Source: Bugula neritina (lineage: Eukaryota; Bryozoa; Gymnolaemata; Cheilostomatida; Bugulidae). Taken from it: a stretch of DNA of 64,000 nt. The stretch's first letter is position 1. Each line of letters begins with the position of its first letter. A program made the position numbers and the translations under genes. The notes under the pieces are model-generated. The model was given only the letters and a program-made list of their open reading frames with translations, had not been told where the DNA came from and ran no database searches. Where the stretch lies: positions 19,574,767 to 19,638,766 of the forward strand of contig OZ037766.1 of the NCBI GenBank assembly GCA_964035545.1, in the 5' to 3' direction. Below, in pieces: positions 1 through 13,369 of the stretch.

Positions 1-467
1 TTTTATTATAATGCACAACAAAGTAGCAAATTAATGCTATACCACATCTATTTTAGATGGTGTAATAAATATCTGGAATATAGAAATCCATAGAATAAGT
101 ATCATATTCAGTTTACTTGTTCTTATAAAGTAGCCTGTAACAAAGCATGTTTGTTGTTCACATAAAAGAATAAAGGTGTCATAACTTGTGTTGGGCGAAA
201 TTCTCAAACTGTTTGTGACTACCTCAACAGCCAAACGTCCTCATAAAAAATAGCTAAAGGTGCACTTTTGAAAGTTATCTTGAACTTACTATTAAAAGTA
301 AAACCTGCTATCAACATAGTCTGTTGACAGTGTTGTCAAATGTGTTCATGTAGTTCAACTAAGCATTGTAGGTGCAACTCCTACTTGGGAATAATATGTT
401 GAAAAAAGTTTCTGCTGAGAGCATGCTAGTTGAAATCAAAAAGTCACAATGAAAACATAATTGAGAG
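1..467. other. Intergenic, nothing recognised
   Basis: AT-rich sequence. Short open frames show no recognisable domain, splice context or repeat similarity to the rest of the window. Confidence 0.5.
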
Positions 468-1053
468 CAGGGTTCGGGTAATTGATGTTTGTGGTTGCAA
501 TTGGTTGCAATTAATTACATTTTTCCAAATAATTGAATGTAATTTGTAATTGAAGTATAAAACTGCAATTGTAATTTACCACATATCAGGGCGGGGTCAA
601 TTACATGTGAATGTAATTAATTGCAATTACATAAAAATTTATCAATTACAATTATAATTGCAGTTAAAAAGTAATGTAATTAATTACAATTACAATCACT
701 TTTGTTCTCACAAGGAATAAAAAGAAGTTATGTAATCTCACTTCTAGGGTCCAACTACCAGGGGCAATTTTGTCAGTGGTGAACCTACTTTGTTCCCAAC
801 AGTGATACTATACCACATGGACTCAATGAACTTGTTATTTAGCAGTAGGCATGGTAGGAAAAGTATGAATCTTTTAAGATTTTAAAATTTGAAGTAATTG
901 ACATGTAATTATAAAGTAATTGTAAAAACCAATTGCATTAGATATGTAATTAGTTACAATTACAATTACATTTTTATACATTCATGCAAATACTTGAAAA
1001 AATTAACTAATTACAACCAATTACAATTACAAATTACAACTACCCCAACCCTG
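468..1053. mobile_element. hAT-like MITE with TAATTACAATTAC-rich interior
   Basis: The left end reads CAGGGTTCGGGTAATTG and the right end, reverse-complemented, reads CAGGGTTGGGGTAGTTG, giving imperfect terminal inverted repeats that begin CAGGG as in many hAT elements. The interior is dominated by near-palindromic runs of TAATTACAATTACA on both strands. A second CAGGGCGGGGTCAATTAC terminus lies inside at 587, so a related copy may be nested here. No 8-bp target duplication can be seen, so superfamily assignment rests on the termini alone. There is no transposase frame; this is a non-autonomous or decayed element. Confidence 0.5.
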
Positions 1054-1474
1054 ATATCTAGAGTAATTGATTTTTACAATTACTTTGTAACCACATATTA
1101 ATTACTTCAAATTTCTAAATCTTTCATAATTCTCTTACCATGGTTACTGTGTAATAAAAATTTCAGATTAATTCAATGCAGTATTATTGTTATATTGTAT
1201 CACCTTATTAATAATGTTAAAAGAAACAGATGAGTTGTTCACCAATATCAGATGAGCTACCGTAAATTTTTAGAATACAAATAGTTAATTGTGAATTTCG
1301 TTGAACTCCAAGTTGTACTAGTTGTATTAACATATTGTTCTGTACGCAGTTTTATGGCACCCTAAGCTAATGTGAGAAAGGCCATATGGTAGCTTACAAA
1401 TCTTTTATAATCTTTGCAAATCTTAGCTTTTATCCTTTGCTAGTAAAAAGTCTGTAATGCATTCAATTTTAAAG
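1054..1474. other. Upstream region of the secreted-peptide gene
   Basis: AT-rich non-coding sequence ahead of the ATG at 1475. It probably contains the promoter and 5' UTR of the plus-strand peptide gene, but no TATA box or initiator can be assigned with confidence. Confidence 0.3.
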
Positions 1475-2623
1475 ATGAAACTCCATTTAGCTCTTTTAAT
1501 AACAACTTGCTTAGTCGTCGGGGTAAGTATTTCAAAATCTAGAATAGCAGCTGCCTGCTCAGCAGGTAAGAAGCTGTAAAGTATCTACTTTTTATGTACT
1601 TAGGCTGGTGTATCAAAACAGGAAGAACAAAAAGTGAACATGGTTTCTTATTCTTTAAATGCTATAAGCTATGTTTCTGATATGGTTTTGGGCACAAAGT
1701 GTAGATTTCACTACAAGGATTAATCCTGCCTCAATCTAAGCTTGCTATCATTTAGGCAAAGGGTAATATTGTAACCTTTTCAGTTGTTTAAGCTTATGCT
1801 TACAATATTGTTTTTTAGGGATTTCAGTCTCCCAATAGCTAATTCTTGGGTAGCTTTTCTTTTTAAATGAAACCCTGCAGTTAAAATAACTTTTTTTTAA
1901 CTGAAAGGAAAATCCTATTGCATTTACATTCAATAAGTAAATACATTTGTAGTGTTTTTGAGCCTCATGAAGAGTGAAAACTATACGCAAGTTTATAGTT
2001 GCCATCCCTGTGAGAAAACCCCTGATGGGAAGGGTTTTTTTTCTTAAACCGGGCTAAGGTCTTACTATACAGATGAGGCATGGGAGCAATTATAACTATA
2101 TGCTCTTCCTAACATCACCAATGACCTTTGTTGAGGTTCAAACCCATGACTTCGTGCTTACTAGGCGACACTTTGACCCCTAGGCCAAGGCTGCTCTAAA
2201 TATTCTTAGCATTAGTTACAAGCTACATCAGTGCTGTTGAAAATCTTGATGCTGCCCCTTAGCTGTATCAAAAGTGTAAGAATTTGGGTTTTTGCAATAT
2301 TATCGAAGTTTAATTGTCCAATGATAATTTATAATAAATTGTTGATAGGTTCACAAAAATATAGAAACTAAATAAAAATTACATTGATGAGATAAACACT
2401 ATAATATGCAGACTAATATATTATGCTTTCTTAGACAGCTGCTGACTTCAAACATTGTTTAGAAGATAAAGAATGTGACGTCACAGAATGCTGCCACCAT
2501 GATAGAGCTGTAGGGGTTTGTGTGAGCAGAAAGACTTATGGTCAGCTTTGTGACTGCGGCTGTGAGAAAAATCTGATGTGCTCAATGACAACTGGCAAAT
2601 GTGAATATGTTTTCAAAGGCTAA
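1475..2623 (+). CDS. Small secreted ten-cysteine peptide, prokineticin/Dickkopf-like cysteine spacing
   Basis: Two-exon gene. Exon 1 (1475-1522) encodes a Met plus a hydrophobic leader and ends in a GTAAGT donor. Exon 2 (2435-2623) follows a TTTCTTAG acceptor in the same phase (0) and ends in TAA. The predicted product is 78 residues: a signal peptide of about 16-19 residues, then a compact chain with ten cysteines at about residues 24, 30, 35, 36, 45, 55, 57, 59, 65 and 72. The spacing is C-x5-C-x4-CC-x8-C-x9-C-x-C-x-C-x5-C-x6-C. This matches the order and most intervals of the colipase-fold family seen in prokineticins, invertebrate astakines and Dickkopf C-terminal domains, except that the gap between the sixth and seventh cysteines is very short. 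It should be secreted and disulfide-bonded. Function is unknown: cytokine/growth-factor, defence or venom-type peptide are all possible. The exon junction is inferred from splice signals only. Confidence 0.7.
1990..2198 (-). repeat. tRNA-derived SINE, inside intron 1 of the peptide gene
   Basis: Read on the minus strand it begins GCAGCCTTGGCCTAGGGG, which fits a pol III A box, followed about 35 bases on by a B-box-like GGGTTTGAACC. The body contains GTGATGTTAGGAAGAGC, shared with the copies at 47112, 50291 and 54458, and it ends in CCATCCCTGTGAG-type tail sequence. It sits in reverse orientation inside the peptide-gene intron. Confidence 0.7.
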
Positions 2624-2909
2624 CTTATAATACAATCTGCCTGTGTTGTAGCAAATTTATAAAGAAAATGTAATAGTTTATTCAATACATACACCACATA
2701 AATTTTCTCCTTCTTCTATTGGTTGATGTATAGAGTTACATAACGTAGGTGTTTACAATTATATCAATGTTAAGTATATATTATTACTTTTAACTACTGA
2801 TTTTAGCACATTGAATGAGTAATGTTTTAATTTATATTTTCCCATGTAGTCCCATACAATACTGCACATAAACATATGTAAGTCAGAAATTTAAGAGCGT
2901 TTGTCAAAA

Positions 2910-3365
2910 AGGTGAATTCCTGCAATTCCATCATAATCTAGAAGTAACATCCAATTATCTTTCACTCATTACACTCCGAGGGTGGACCACACAACTTTTT
3001 AGAAATCGAGAGGTTCAAGGGCCCTAATTAATCTGTGAAAACTTTAAGTTGTTCTGTGCGCCCAGTAAGCCACAACAATTTTTAATAAACTTTTAACATA
3101 AATCAGGAGTTGTCTTTTCTTAACGTTTGTTTGAATCGGTCAACTATCTTAGAATTATTTTATCTAATTTATTTTATATATGCAAAAGAAATTTAAGATG
3201 ATTATAGATGCTTTTCTCATTTATTGTTGTAAAAGCTTAAGACTGCTCTGTCCACCCAGTTACCCAGTTATGTTCAGGAGATCACACAAACATTAATTCT
3301 AAGTATTACTTTGGCCAATAGGTGTTCTGCCCACCCAAATAGCCAAAAAGGCTCTTCAAATTTTT
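2910..3365 (+). repeat. Dispersed repeat, copy A (inverted partner at 29840-30320)
   Basis: The stretch AGAAGTAACATCCAATTAT, then TTTCACTCATTACACTC, ACAACTTTTTAGAAAT, AGTTGTCTTTTCT and CCAATAGGTGTTC recurs in the same order, reverse-complemented, at 29840-30320. Similarity extends over roughly 400 bp with small indels. No coding frame or terminal repeats are evident, so the class is unknown. Confidence 0.7.
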
Positions 3366-3957
3366 TCGGGAGTTGTTTTCTTTTCATTTTGTTTAAATCA
3401 GTTGAATGTCTGAAAGTTATATAAGGTAGTTTATTATATATACATGGTAAAACTTCTGCAGATGATATAGAGACATTGTTCACTTTCCTGAGTTAAATTT
3501 TTGTGACTTTCTTCTGACAGCGTCTGAAGGAAAGTTGAGCATCCACAAAACAAAGCAAGAGACTGGGTTTGTTTTAGAAATTGGTGAGCATTATTATTAA
3601 TTAGCTGTAAAAATGTTTATAAATATAGGTGAATGAATGTCTGATAATGATTTTCTTCACGACTTTAAACATCCTAACTACTTTTACAAAAAAGTAATGA
3701 GAAGCATGAGCAGGTTGGTCTGGATTGTAAAGGATAATATTTTAAGTTTGTACATTTGAGCTTTACTAACAAATTTAAATTGAACTACATGTATATGTTC
3801 TATAAGCAATGTTTTTAAAACAATGCTGTTGGTTAAAATGCATACTTTTTATACTATTTCAATAATGACTTCAGAGCAAAGATGGCTTAATAAAATGTGC
3901 AGCTTTTCCCACAAAAAATGAAATTATGCTGCACATAAAATATTTATCGGACAGCTG
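3366..3957. other. Intergenic, nothing recognised
   Basis: AT-rich spacer with no supported gene. No repeated unit is shared with other parts of the window. Confidence 0.4.
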
Positions 3958-4137
3958 TGGTGTTGAGTTTACCCAGCAGCCCCTGTGGTGTAATTGTTTA
4001 GCCCTGCTTGCAAGCCGGAGGTCTGTGGTTCGAATTCCTGTGGGGGCAAAGTTTTTACAACAGCTATCTAGAAAGGGGCAACAATTGCCTTTGTCAACAC
4101 ACCATCACCGGAATATTATTGTTAATTGGGATTTTTA
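3958..4137 (+). repeat. tRNA-derived SINE head
   Basis: The sequence has an exact A box (TGGTGTAATTG at about 3972) and a B-box-like GGTTCGAATTCC about 45 bases later. It begins CAGCCCCTGTGGTG and ends near GTGGGGGCAAAG, typical of a tRNA-related SINE head, followed by about 90 bp of unrelated body ending in GGGATTTTT. The cloverleaf arms do not pair properly, so this is not a functional tRNA. Confidence 0.6.
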
Positions 4138-4141
4138 AGTA

Positions 4142-4603
4142 TGTGTAGTTGTTTTCTCTTGTTTTTGCGTATGTGTGGGGTGCACAACTCTGAGATATTG
4201 GATATAGCATGGGTGTGGCTTGTGTGATTGTTGTAGCTATATAACCTAGTGTAAATAGGAGAATTGTGGATTGTAGACTGATTAAGGAACGATTGAGGAA
4301 ATATTTGTATAGAATGTGTGACCCAATTAGAGCTTGTTAGGGTACGTTAGTGAGTGCTAACCAAAGACCAAAGACTGAGAAGCACCACCAGCCAACTACC
4401 CTAACCCGGAGTCTCAACTTCACCCCTACCGGACGGACGGAAGCTGGAGTTACCTCGCAGCCAAGCCATTAACCCGTAACTGTACACTGACCCAAGCTCA
4501 CGCAAAGGCTGCAACCTATATAGTAGGCCTATATATTATTCGGTGAGTTTATAATACTCCAAATTACTAAAACCCACCACAACATCATGAATATATTGTT
4601 GAA
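4142..4603 (+). mobile_element. Possible solo LTR
   Basis: A block of more even base composition starts TGTGTAGTTG and contains a CTATATAACC TATA-like motif near 4236. It may end around CCACAACA near 4586. It resembles a retroviral-type LTR in layout only; no partner LTR, primer-binding site or clear target duplication is visible. Confidence 0.2.
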
Positions 4604-5111
4604 AATGGCAGCATAACTATAAAATGACTGACCCCTTGCACCCAAAAGGCATTGAAAATAATATATACTTGTACTGTAAAACCAGCAGCAATACATTCTG
4701 ATTTAAATGTCAGAAGTCTCAAATGCAGGCAACTGTGTATGTCCATGCAAGGATTGTCTAAACTGAAGATCCTTTGGAGAAAAAGACGCAAATTAGATTG
4801 ATAGGAGTAATAATGATGGTAAGAAAACTTTATACAACGAAGCACTGCTTTGTCACATTTGTTATATAGTTTGCTTCAATTAACAAGAAATTTTACATTG
4901 TGTTTTAATCACCTTTATCTTTATGTGATTTTAAAATACATTTACAGAATAGTGCTCCTTTTTTTGCAAATATTTAATGATTCCTAACAGATCAATAGAA
5001 TCTTGACTCATTTGTTCGGCGCTCATGATATATTTTTTAAGAATCTGATTCTTTGACAAATCGACATAAAAAGCTTCTAATCCTGCATAACAAACTTCTT
5101 TTATATATTTA

Positions 5112-5363
5112 GGGCGCTTTCGGATTCCCTACGCGTAGGGGTAACTGTAGGCCCTACGCGATGCCCATTCGGTAACCATCACGCGTAGGGCGCAATTATT
5201 CGAGCAATTACGATAATTTCACTCTGACATTGCGTCATTTTTGTAAACGAGTGTAAGCGATAGAATAGGTAGTTACCCCTACACGTACCCGGGGTACTCG
5301 TGGTTACCGAGCAAATTCATCGATGAGCCCAGTAGGCTACGCGTAGGGAATCCGAAAGCGCCC
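5112..5363. mobile_element. PIF/Harbinger-type MITE with perfect 27-bp TIRs and TTA duplication
   Basis: The left end GGGCGCTTTCGGATTCCC continues to ...ACGCGTAG and is exactly inverted at the right end, giving a 27-bp perfect terminal inverted repeat. The element is 252 bp, flanked on both sides by TTA (5109-5111 and 5364-5366), the 3-bp target duplication of PIF/Harbinger elements. The interior is rich in CTACGCG/CGCGTAG motifs on both strands and has no coding capacity. Perfect TIRs indicate a recent insertion. Confidence 0.88.
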
Positions 5364-5566
5364 TTATTATGTATGCTTCTGCCAAATGTAAAGTGTCATT
5401 CATATAGCAAACATGTGTTTCTATTGACAACTTGGTTTGCATAAAAATACTGTTTTGTAATTTGTAAATTCAGAATCTGTGTAGATATTAAAGTAAGAAA
5501 CAACCAATTTTTTTATCTCACAAAATATTGTTCTTTATAGACAGTTAGTTATATTGGATGCTATTT

Positions 5567-5835
5567 TGCACAATATGAGCTCCTAATTTAATCACCTATT
5601 CAATATGCGTACTTGCTTTTCACAATAATTTGAGTTTGGGTAGAGATACGATTCTAGACTCTGTGAATTCATTATCAGCATAAAATCTTGATGTAGATTT
5701 TGCACAATCCACATTTCTTTTTATCACCCATCCAAGATGTCGATTTGTTTTTTGCAATAACTCTAGTTTGGGTAGAGATAGAATTCTAGAGTTTGTAGAT
5801 TCAGAATCAGCACAAAATTCTGATCTAGAAATAAC
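5567..5835. repeat. Two tandem copies of a ~134-bp unit
   Basis: Unit 1 (5567-5700) and unit 2 (5701-5835) both contain TGCACAAT, ATCACC.AT.CAA, GTTTGGGTAGAGATA, ATTCTAGA, GATTCA/GAATTCA and TCAGCA.AAA in the same order. A partial third unit may lie at 5460-5500. It could be a short satellite fragment or the subterminal repeat of an unrecognised transposon. Confidence 0.65.
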
Positions 5836-6763
5836 TTTTTAAGTAGCCACCTAGTAAAGTGTAATAAGCCAATTTTTGAATACTTTTTGGGAGGTTACTT
5901 CTAGACTAATGGTGTACTCGAATCTTACCACATGGTATATCCATGCAAACCCAATATGAGAAAAGAGAAAATGTTTGTTTACACTTATAACCTAATTTAA
6001 AAAATAGATATTTTAAAATATATTCAAATAAGCCCAGAATCTGCAGAATGAAAAGGGCTAACCAATACATATTTCACCGATGAGTCTAAATACTTCAGGA
6101 CCATATACCTCTGAGAGACATACTTATTTAATTGTTGCCACAGATCTGTAGAAACTAACAAAAACCTAAACCGAGAATATAGTTTTTCAACTTACAAGTT
6201 TTATTAGCAGAAATATTTTTCTATAAAGATAAGCACGATGCCGGATGCAGTTTTCCTATAAAAAATTATTTGAAAAATAATTAAATTATATATATTGTTT
6301 ATGGTATGGATATACATATACATGCTCATATTCCATTGCAACATCCACTTTAGAAACAAATATATATTGAATTTAATTCCAGAGTTGATAAAAATTCCAA
6401 GATATTTAGCAGTCTGCAGAGATATTTCATTAGACCCGGAGCCTAGCAACTGGATTCACCAGAAACCAACAACAGCCTCTCACATGATATTCAATTCAAT
6501 CACATGCAACACTTGAATTTACAGTTCATGGCTAGCCTTAAAAAACTGACCAATAAAAGTATATACGTAGTACAAGCCATCAGAAATATCTGGCAATCTA
6601 GTCGAGAATTTGAAAGCTCTGTAAGTAAACAGTTGGGTCTTCATGGGCGAAATATGATGGTTGGCAGATCTCTTGTACAAAATGACTTAGTATGGCCAAT
6701 CTCAAATGTTACAGAGCTGTACCAACTAAACACCTTGCTACCATCATACTTCTCTGTGCTGCG
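5836..6763. other. Likely 3' UTR and downstream region of RTCA
   Basis: No independent gene is supported. On the minus strand the RTCA stop codon is at 6764-6766, and an AATAAA polyadenylation motif (TTTATT on the plus strand) lies at 6200-6205, so part of this stretch may be a long 3' UTR. Confidence 0.35.
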
Positions 6764-10648
<3,885 letters not shown>

Positions 10649-10662
10649 AATGGTCCCTGCTT

Positions 10663-11449
10663 CTGTAAAAGAAAAATAACACAGATCTCATGAAATAAAC
10701 AAAATGGAATAATATCAAATTCACAACAAACAATTGGCTCCTACTGCTAGTAATATAATTGGACAACCAACTAATTTTTGATACTAAAAAACTTGAAAAT
10801 TACATAATCTTTGGGACATAAAATATAAAATTGAGGTTTTTGTACCACAGAATAAAACTACTAAAACTCAATTGCTTAAATATAAATGTACAGATTCACA
10901 GCTGTTAAAATTATTTAAAGACACTAAGATTATTTTATTTTATGCTGATATCTAATTTATGTATAACAGTACGCTAACATAATTGCTAAAAGTCTGCTAT
11001 TATGCAATTTTTATAAGTGTTAATACTCATGCTGATTTCATGGTAGGTTATACATGTGACTCCCCTATCATATAATTGGTGAACGACATAGCTTAGCTAT
11101 ATTTTTGTTCTAAAAAGAGAGCTACCTATTACTGCACACATAAGCTAGAAAACATAGTAGTGTCAGCATACAAATGTACTTATACTTATGACTTTTATTG
11201 AAAATCTAGGTCTGAATTGAAGTCTTTATTTGAATAAAGCATCTTATACTAGAGATGTGTTTCAACTCAGAGTGCTAACTGATGAGTTAAGGTCTCAACA
11301 GCTGAGAGACCAATGTAAAAACCTCAAAATTTATGACAGTGGTGCAACTGAGCTAATCTTAGGACACCAGTTTAACCCGGAGAACAAACATTTGCAAATT
11401 TAGGGTTATGAAATATAGAGAAAAGCCGTCAAAAGATTAGCTTAGGCAC
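10663..11449. other. Region upstream of RTCA, no gene recognised
   Basis: AT-rich. It should contain the RTCA promoter and 5' non-coding exon on the minus strand, but these cannot be placed by eye. Confidence 0.3.
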
Positions 11450-12690
11450 TATAGTTTCTACTAGCAAGGCAAAAAAAGTAACCACCACAGGTTGCTCATG
11501 CATACCTGAAGATTTGGCAGTTTGCTATACTTGGCAGAACATGTGTAGTAAAAGCTAACCGATGGGACTTAAATCCCATATCCTTCACTTAAAGAGAGTC
11601 ACTCAAAGATGGAGCTCAGGACTGAGGAAAGACGCACTATGTAGGAAGAGTATTCAATTTTTTTGGTTCTAGCTGCAAGGTGAACTCAAGACAAGCTAGA
11701 CTCTAGAGTCTGTCTCAACAATTTGGAAAAAGCAACTAAAAGAATCCTAGACACCATACATTTATTCAGCATTTTATTATTTACATTTATTTTGACTATC
11801 AGCTAAATACAAGCATATTAGTTTTATGATAAATTTTGTGCATACATGTCTTAAATTAGTTAGGAATGATGACTCACTGGCTGATGATGGCATTATCCAA
11901 CTAATACTAATTATTGCCAACTGTGACTTTAGCAATATATTTTCATTGTCTTTTCAGTTAGCAGCATATACCCGAATCAATATGAATTTACTTGCACATA
12001 CTTGAGCAAATCAATGCATAGAATAGTGCTGTCTGTTTGAAGATTATGTAAACATGGAATTATTAAAACTAATGGGTAGTTTATTAGTTAGCAACATGGA
12101 AAACAAGAAAGATTTCTACAGCTAACTTAGAGAAGCTCGTTCTACAGTCCCTAGGAAAAATAAGCTGATCTTAACAGAACAGTTCAATGCCAGAGTTGGA
12201 TGTGAACAGGATAAATGAGAAAGTGTTATTGGCTCACATGGTACCAGGAAGTGAAACTATAATGGGGAACTGTTGCTCACACTGTGTTCTAAGTGCAGAT
12301 TAGCAATCACCAATGCTGCTTTTAAGCACACAAAATATTATAGTCACTTGGATGCACCCTTGAATTAGGTACTGGCACCTATTGGATTATGTAATTAAGA
12401 AGATTAAAATGATATCAATGACAACAATGTTATGAGAGGGGCCTATCATGGGACAGATCATCAGATGGTCAGACCTAAAGCGGCTTTTTCAGTTACGAGG
12501 GCACACAGAAGAAAAGCAAAACTAAGGAGCAAAAGAAAAAAAGGCCTAGTTGGAAAAAGAAATGGACAGGGCACTGAGAGCATATGGGTGTGGAAGCACA
12601 ACAAACAACTTTTCAGACTGAAACGGAAGTCTTAAACAGAAAAAGCATGCGAGAAGCTTAAAGAATCTCAGACACACTCAATTTATGCAG
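11450..12690 (+). mobile_element. Decayed LINE, 5' and endonuclease portion
   Basis: Translating 12060-12660 with stops and frameshifts gives an apurinic-endonuclease-like series: an FNARVG motif near 12190, ITNAAFKH near 12305, a YSHLDAP segment near 12345 and GTDHQMVRPKAAF at 12453-12490. These correspond to the FNARVG, TNT/AFF, TWMHP and TDHRLV motifs of non-LTR retrotransposons of the craniofacial-development-protein-2-like group. Several in-frame stops make it inactive. The upstream part (11450-12060) is assigned only by proximity and weak resemblance. Confidence 0.6.
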
Positions 12691-13369
12691 TATTAAAATA
12701 TATATCTTAGCTATCATCTACACTCTACATATTGATTAAGGGCTGTAAACTCAAACCAGCCTAATTGTTAGTAATACTAACAGCAATACTGATAATAATA
12801 ATACTGATAGTAATACAAATCTTTAGAATTATAAAACTCATACTGTAGAGCTAAACATAATATTATTATTACTATATCTATTGGTTGGGAAATGATAAAT
12901 AAAAATTATTTAATTAATATTATAAATTACAATAATGGTATATATTGTCAGACTGATACTTAAACTATCAATTACTATTATTATTGGTATTACTCATTAC
13001 TGTACTAGTAAATGTAATGCTAATAATAATAGTATGTGCAAGTTGAAATAGACTAAAAGTAACACTGACTAAATCATTTACATCTAATTTTACTTTTGAG
13101 TAAATCCAAATGTAATACCGAATACAAATGTTAATACCACTATCATTATCAAAATGACTCGAATATGGAATACTGATGCAGCATTAAATTATATTTATAT
13201 TCTTACCACTTAAGAGTTTAGGTGTATACTATGACATTGACTGTCACTATAAGACTAAGTTATACTATAACTATAAGTATAACTACGAGGTAAACTTAAT
13301 GTAAATGTATACTCAGTATAGTCTAAGTCAACTGCTTATGAAATACTAATACTAATAGACAATAGTAAT
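12691..13369. repeat. Degenerate TAATAC/TAATAG-type tract
   Basis: Non-coding sequence with scattered TAATACTAATAG, ATTACTATTATTA and similar trinucleotide-phased motifs on both strands. The same texture occurs at 15850-16125 and 17105-17365, around the LINE fragments. Confidence 0.5.

Noticed and set aside
3958-4030. Possible functional tRNA
   Set aside because: A and B boxes are present but the acceptor, anticodon and T stems do not pair correctly, so it is a SINE head.
12432-12635. Small basic protein-coding gene
   Set aside because: The frame is a fragment of a decayed LINE endonuclease (TDHQMVRPKAAF motif) surrounded by stops.
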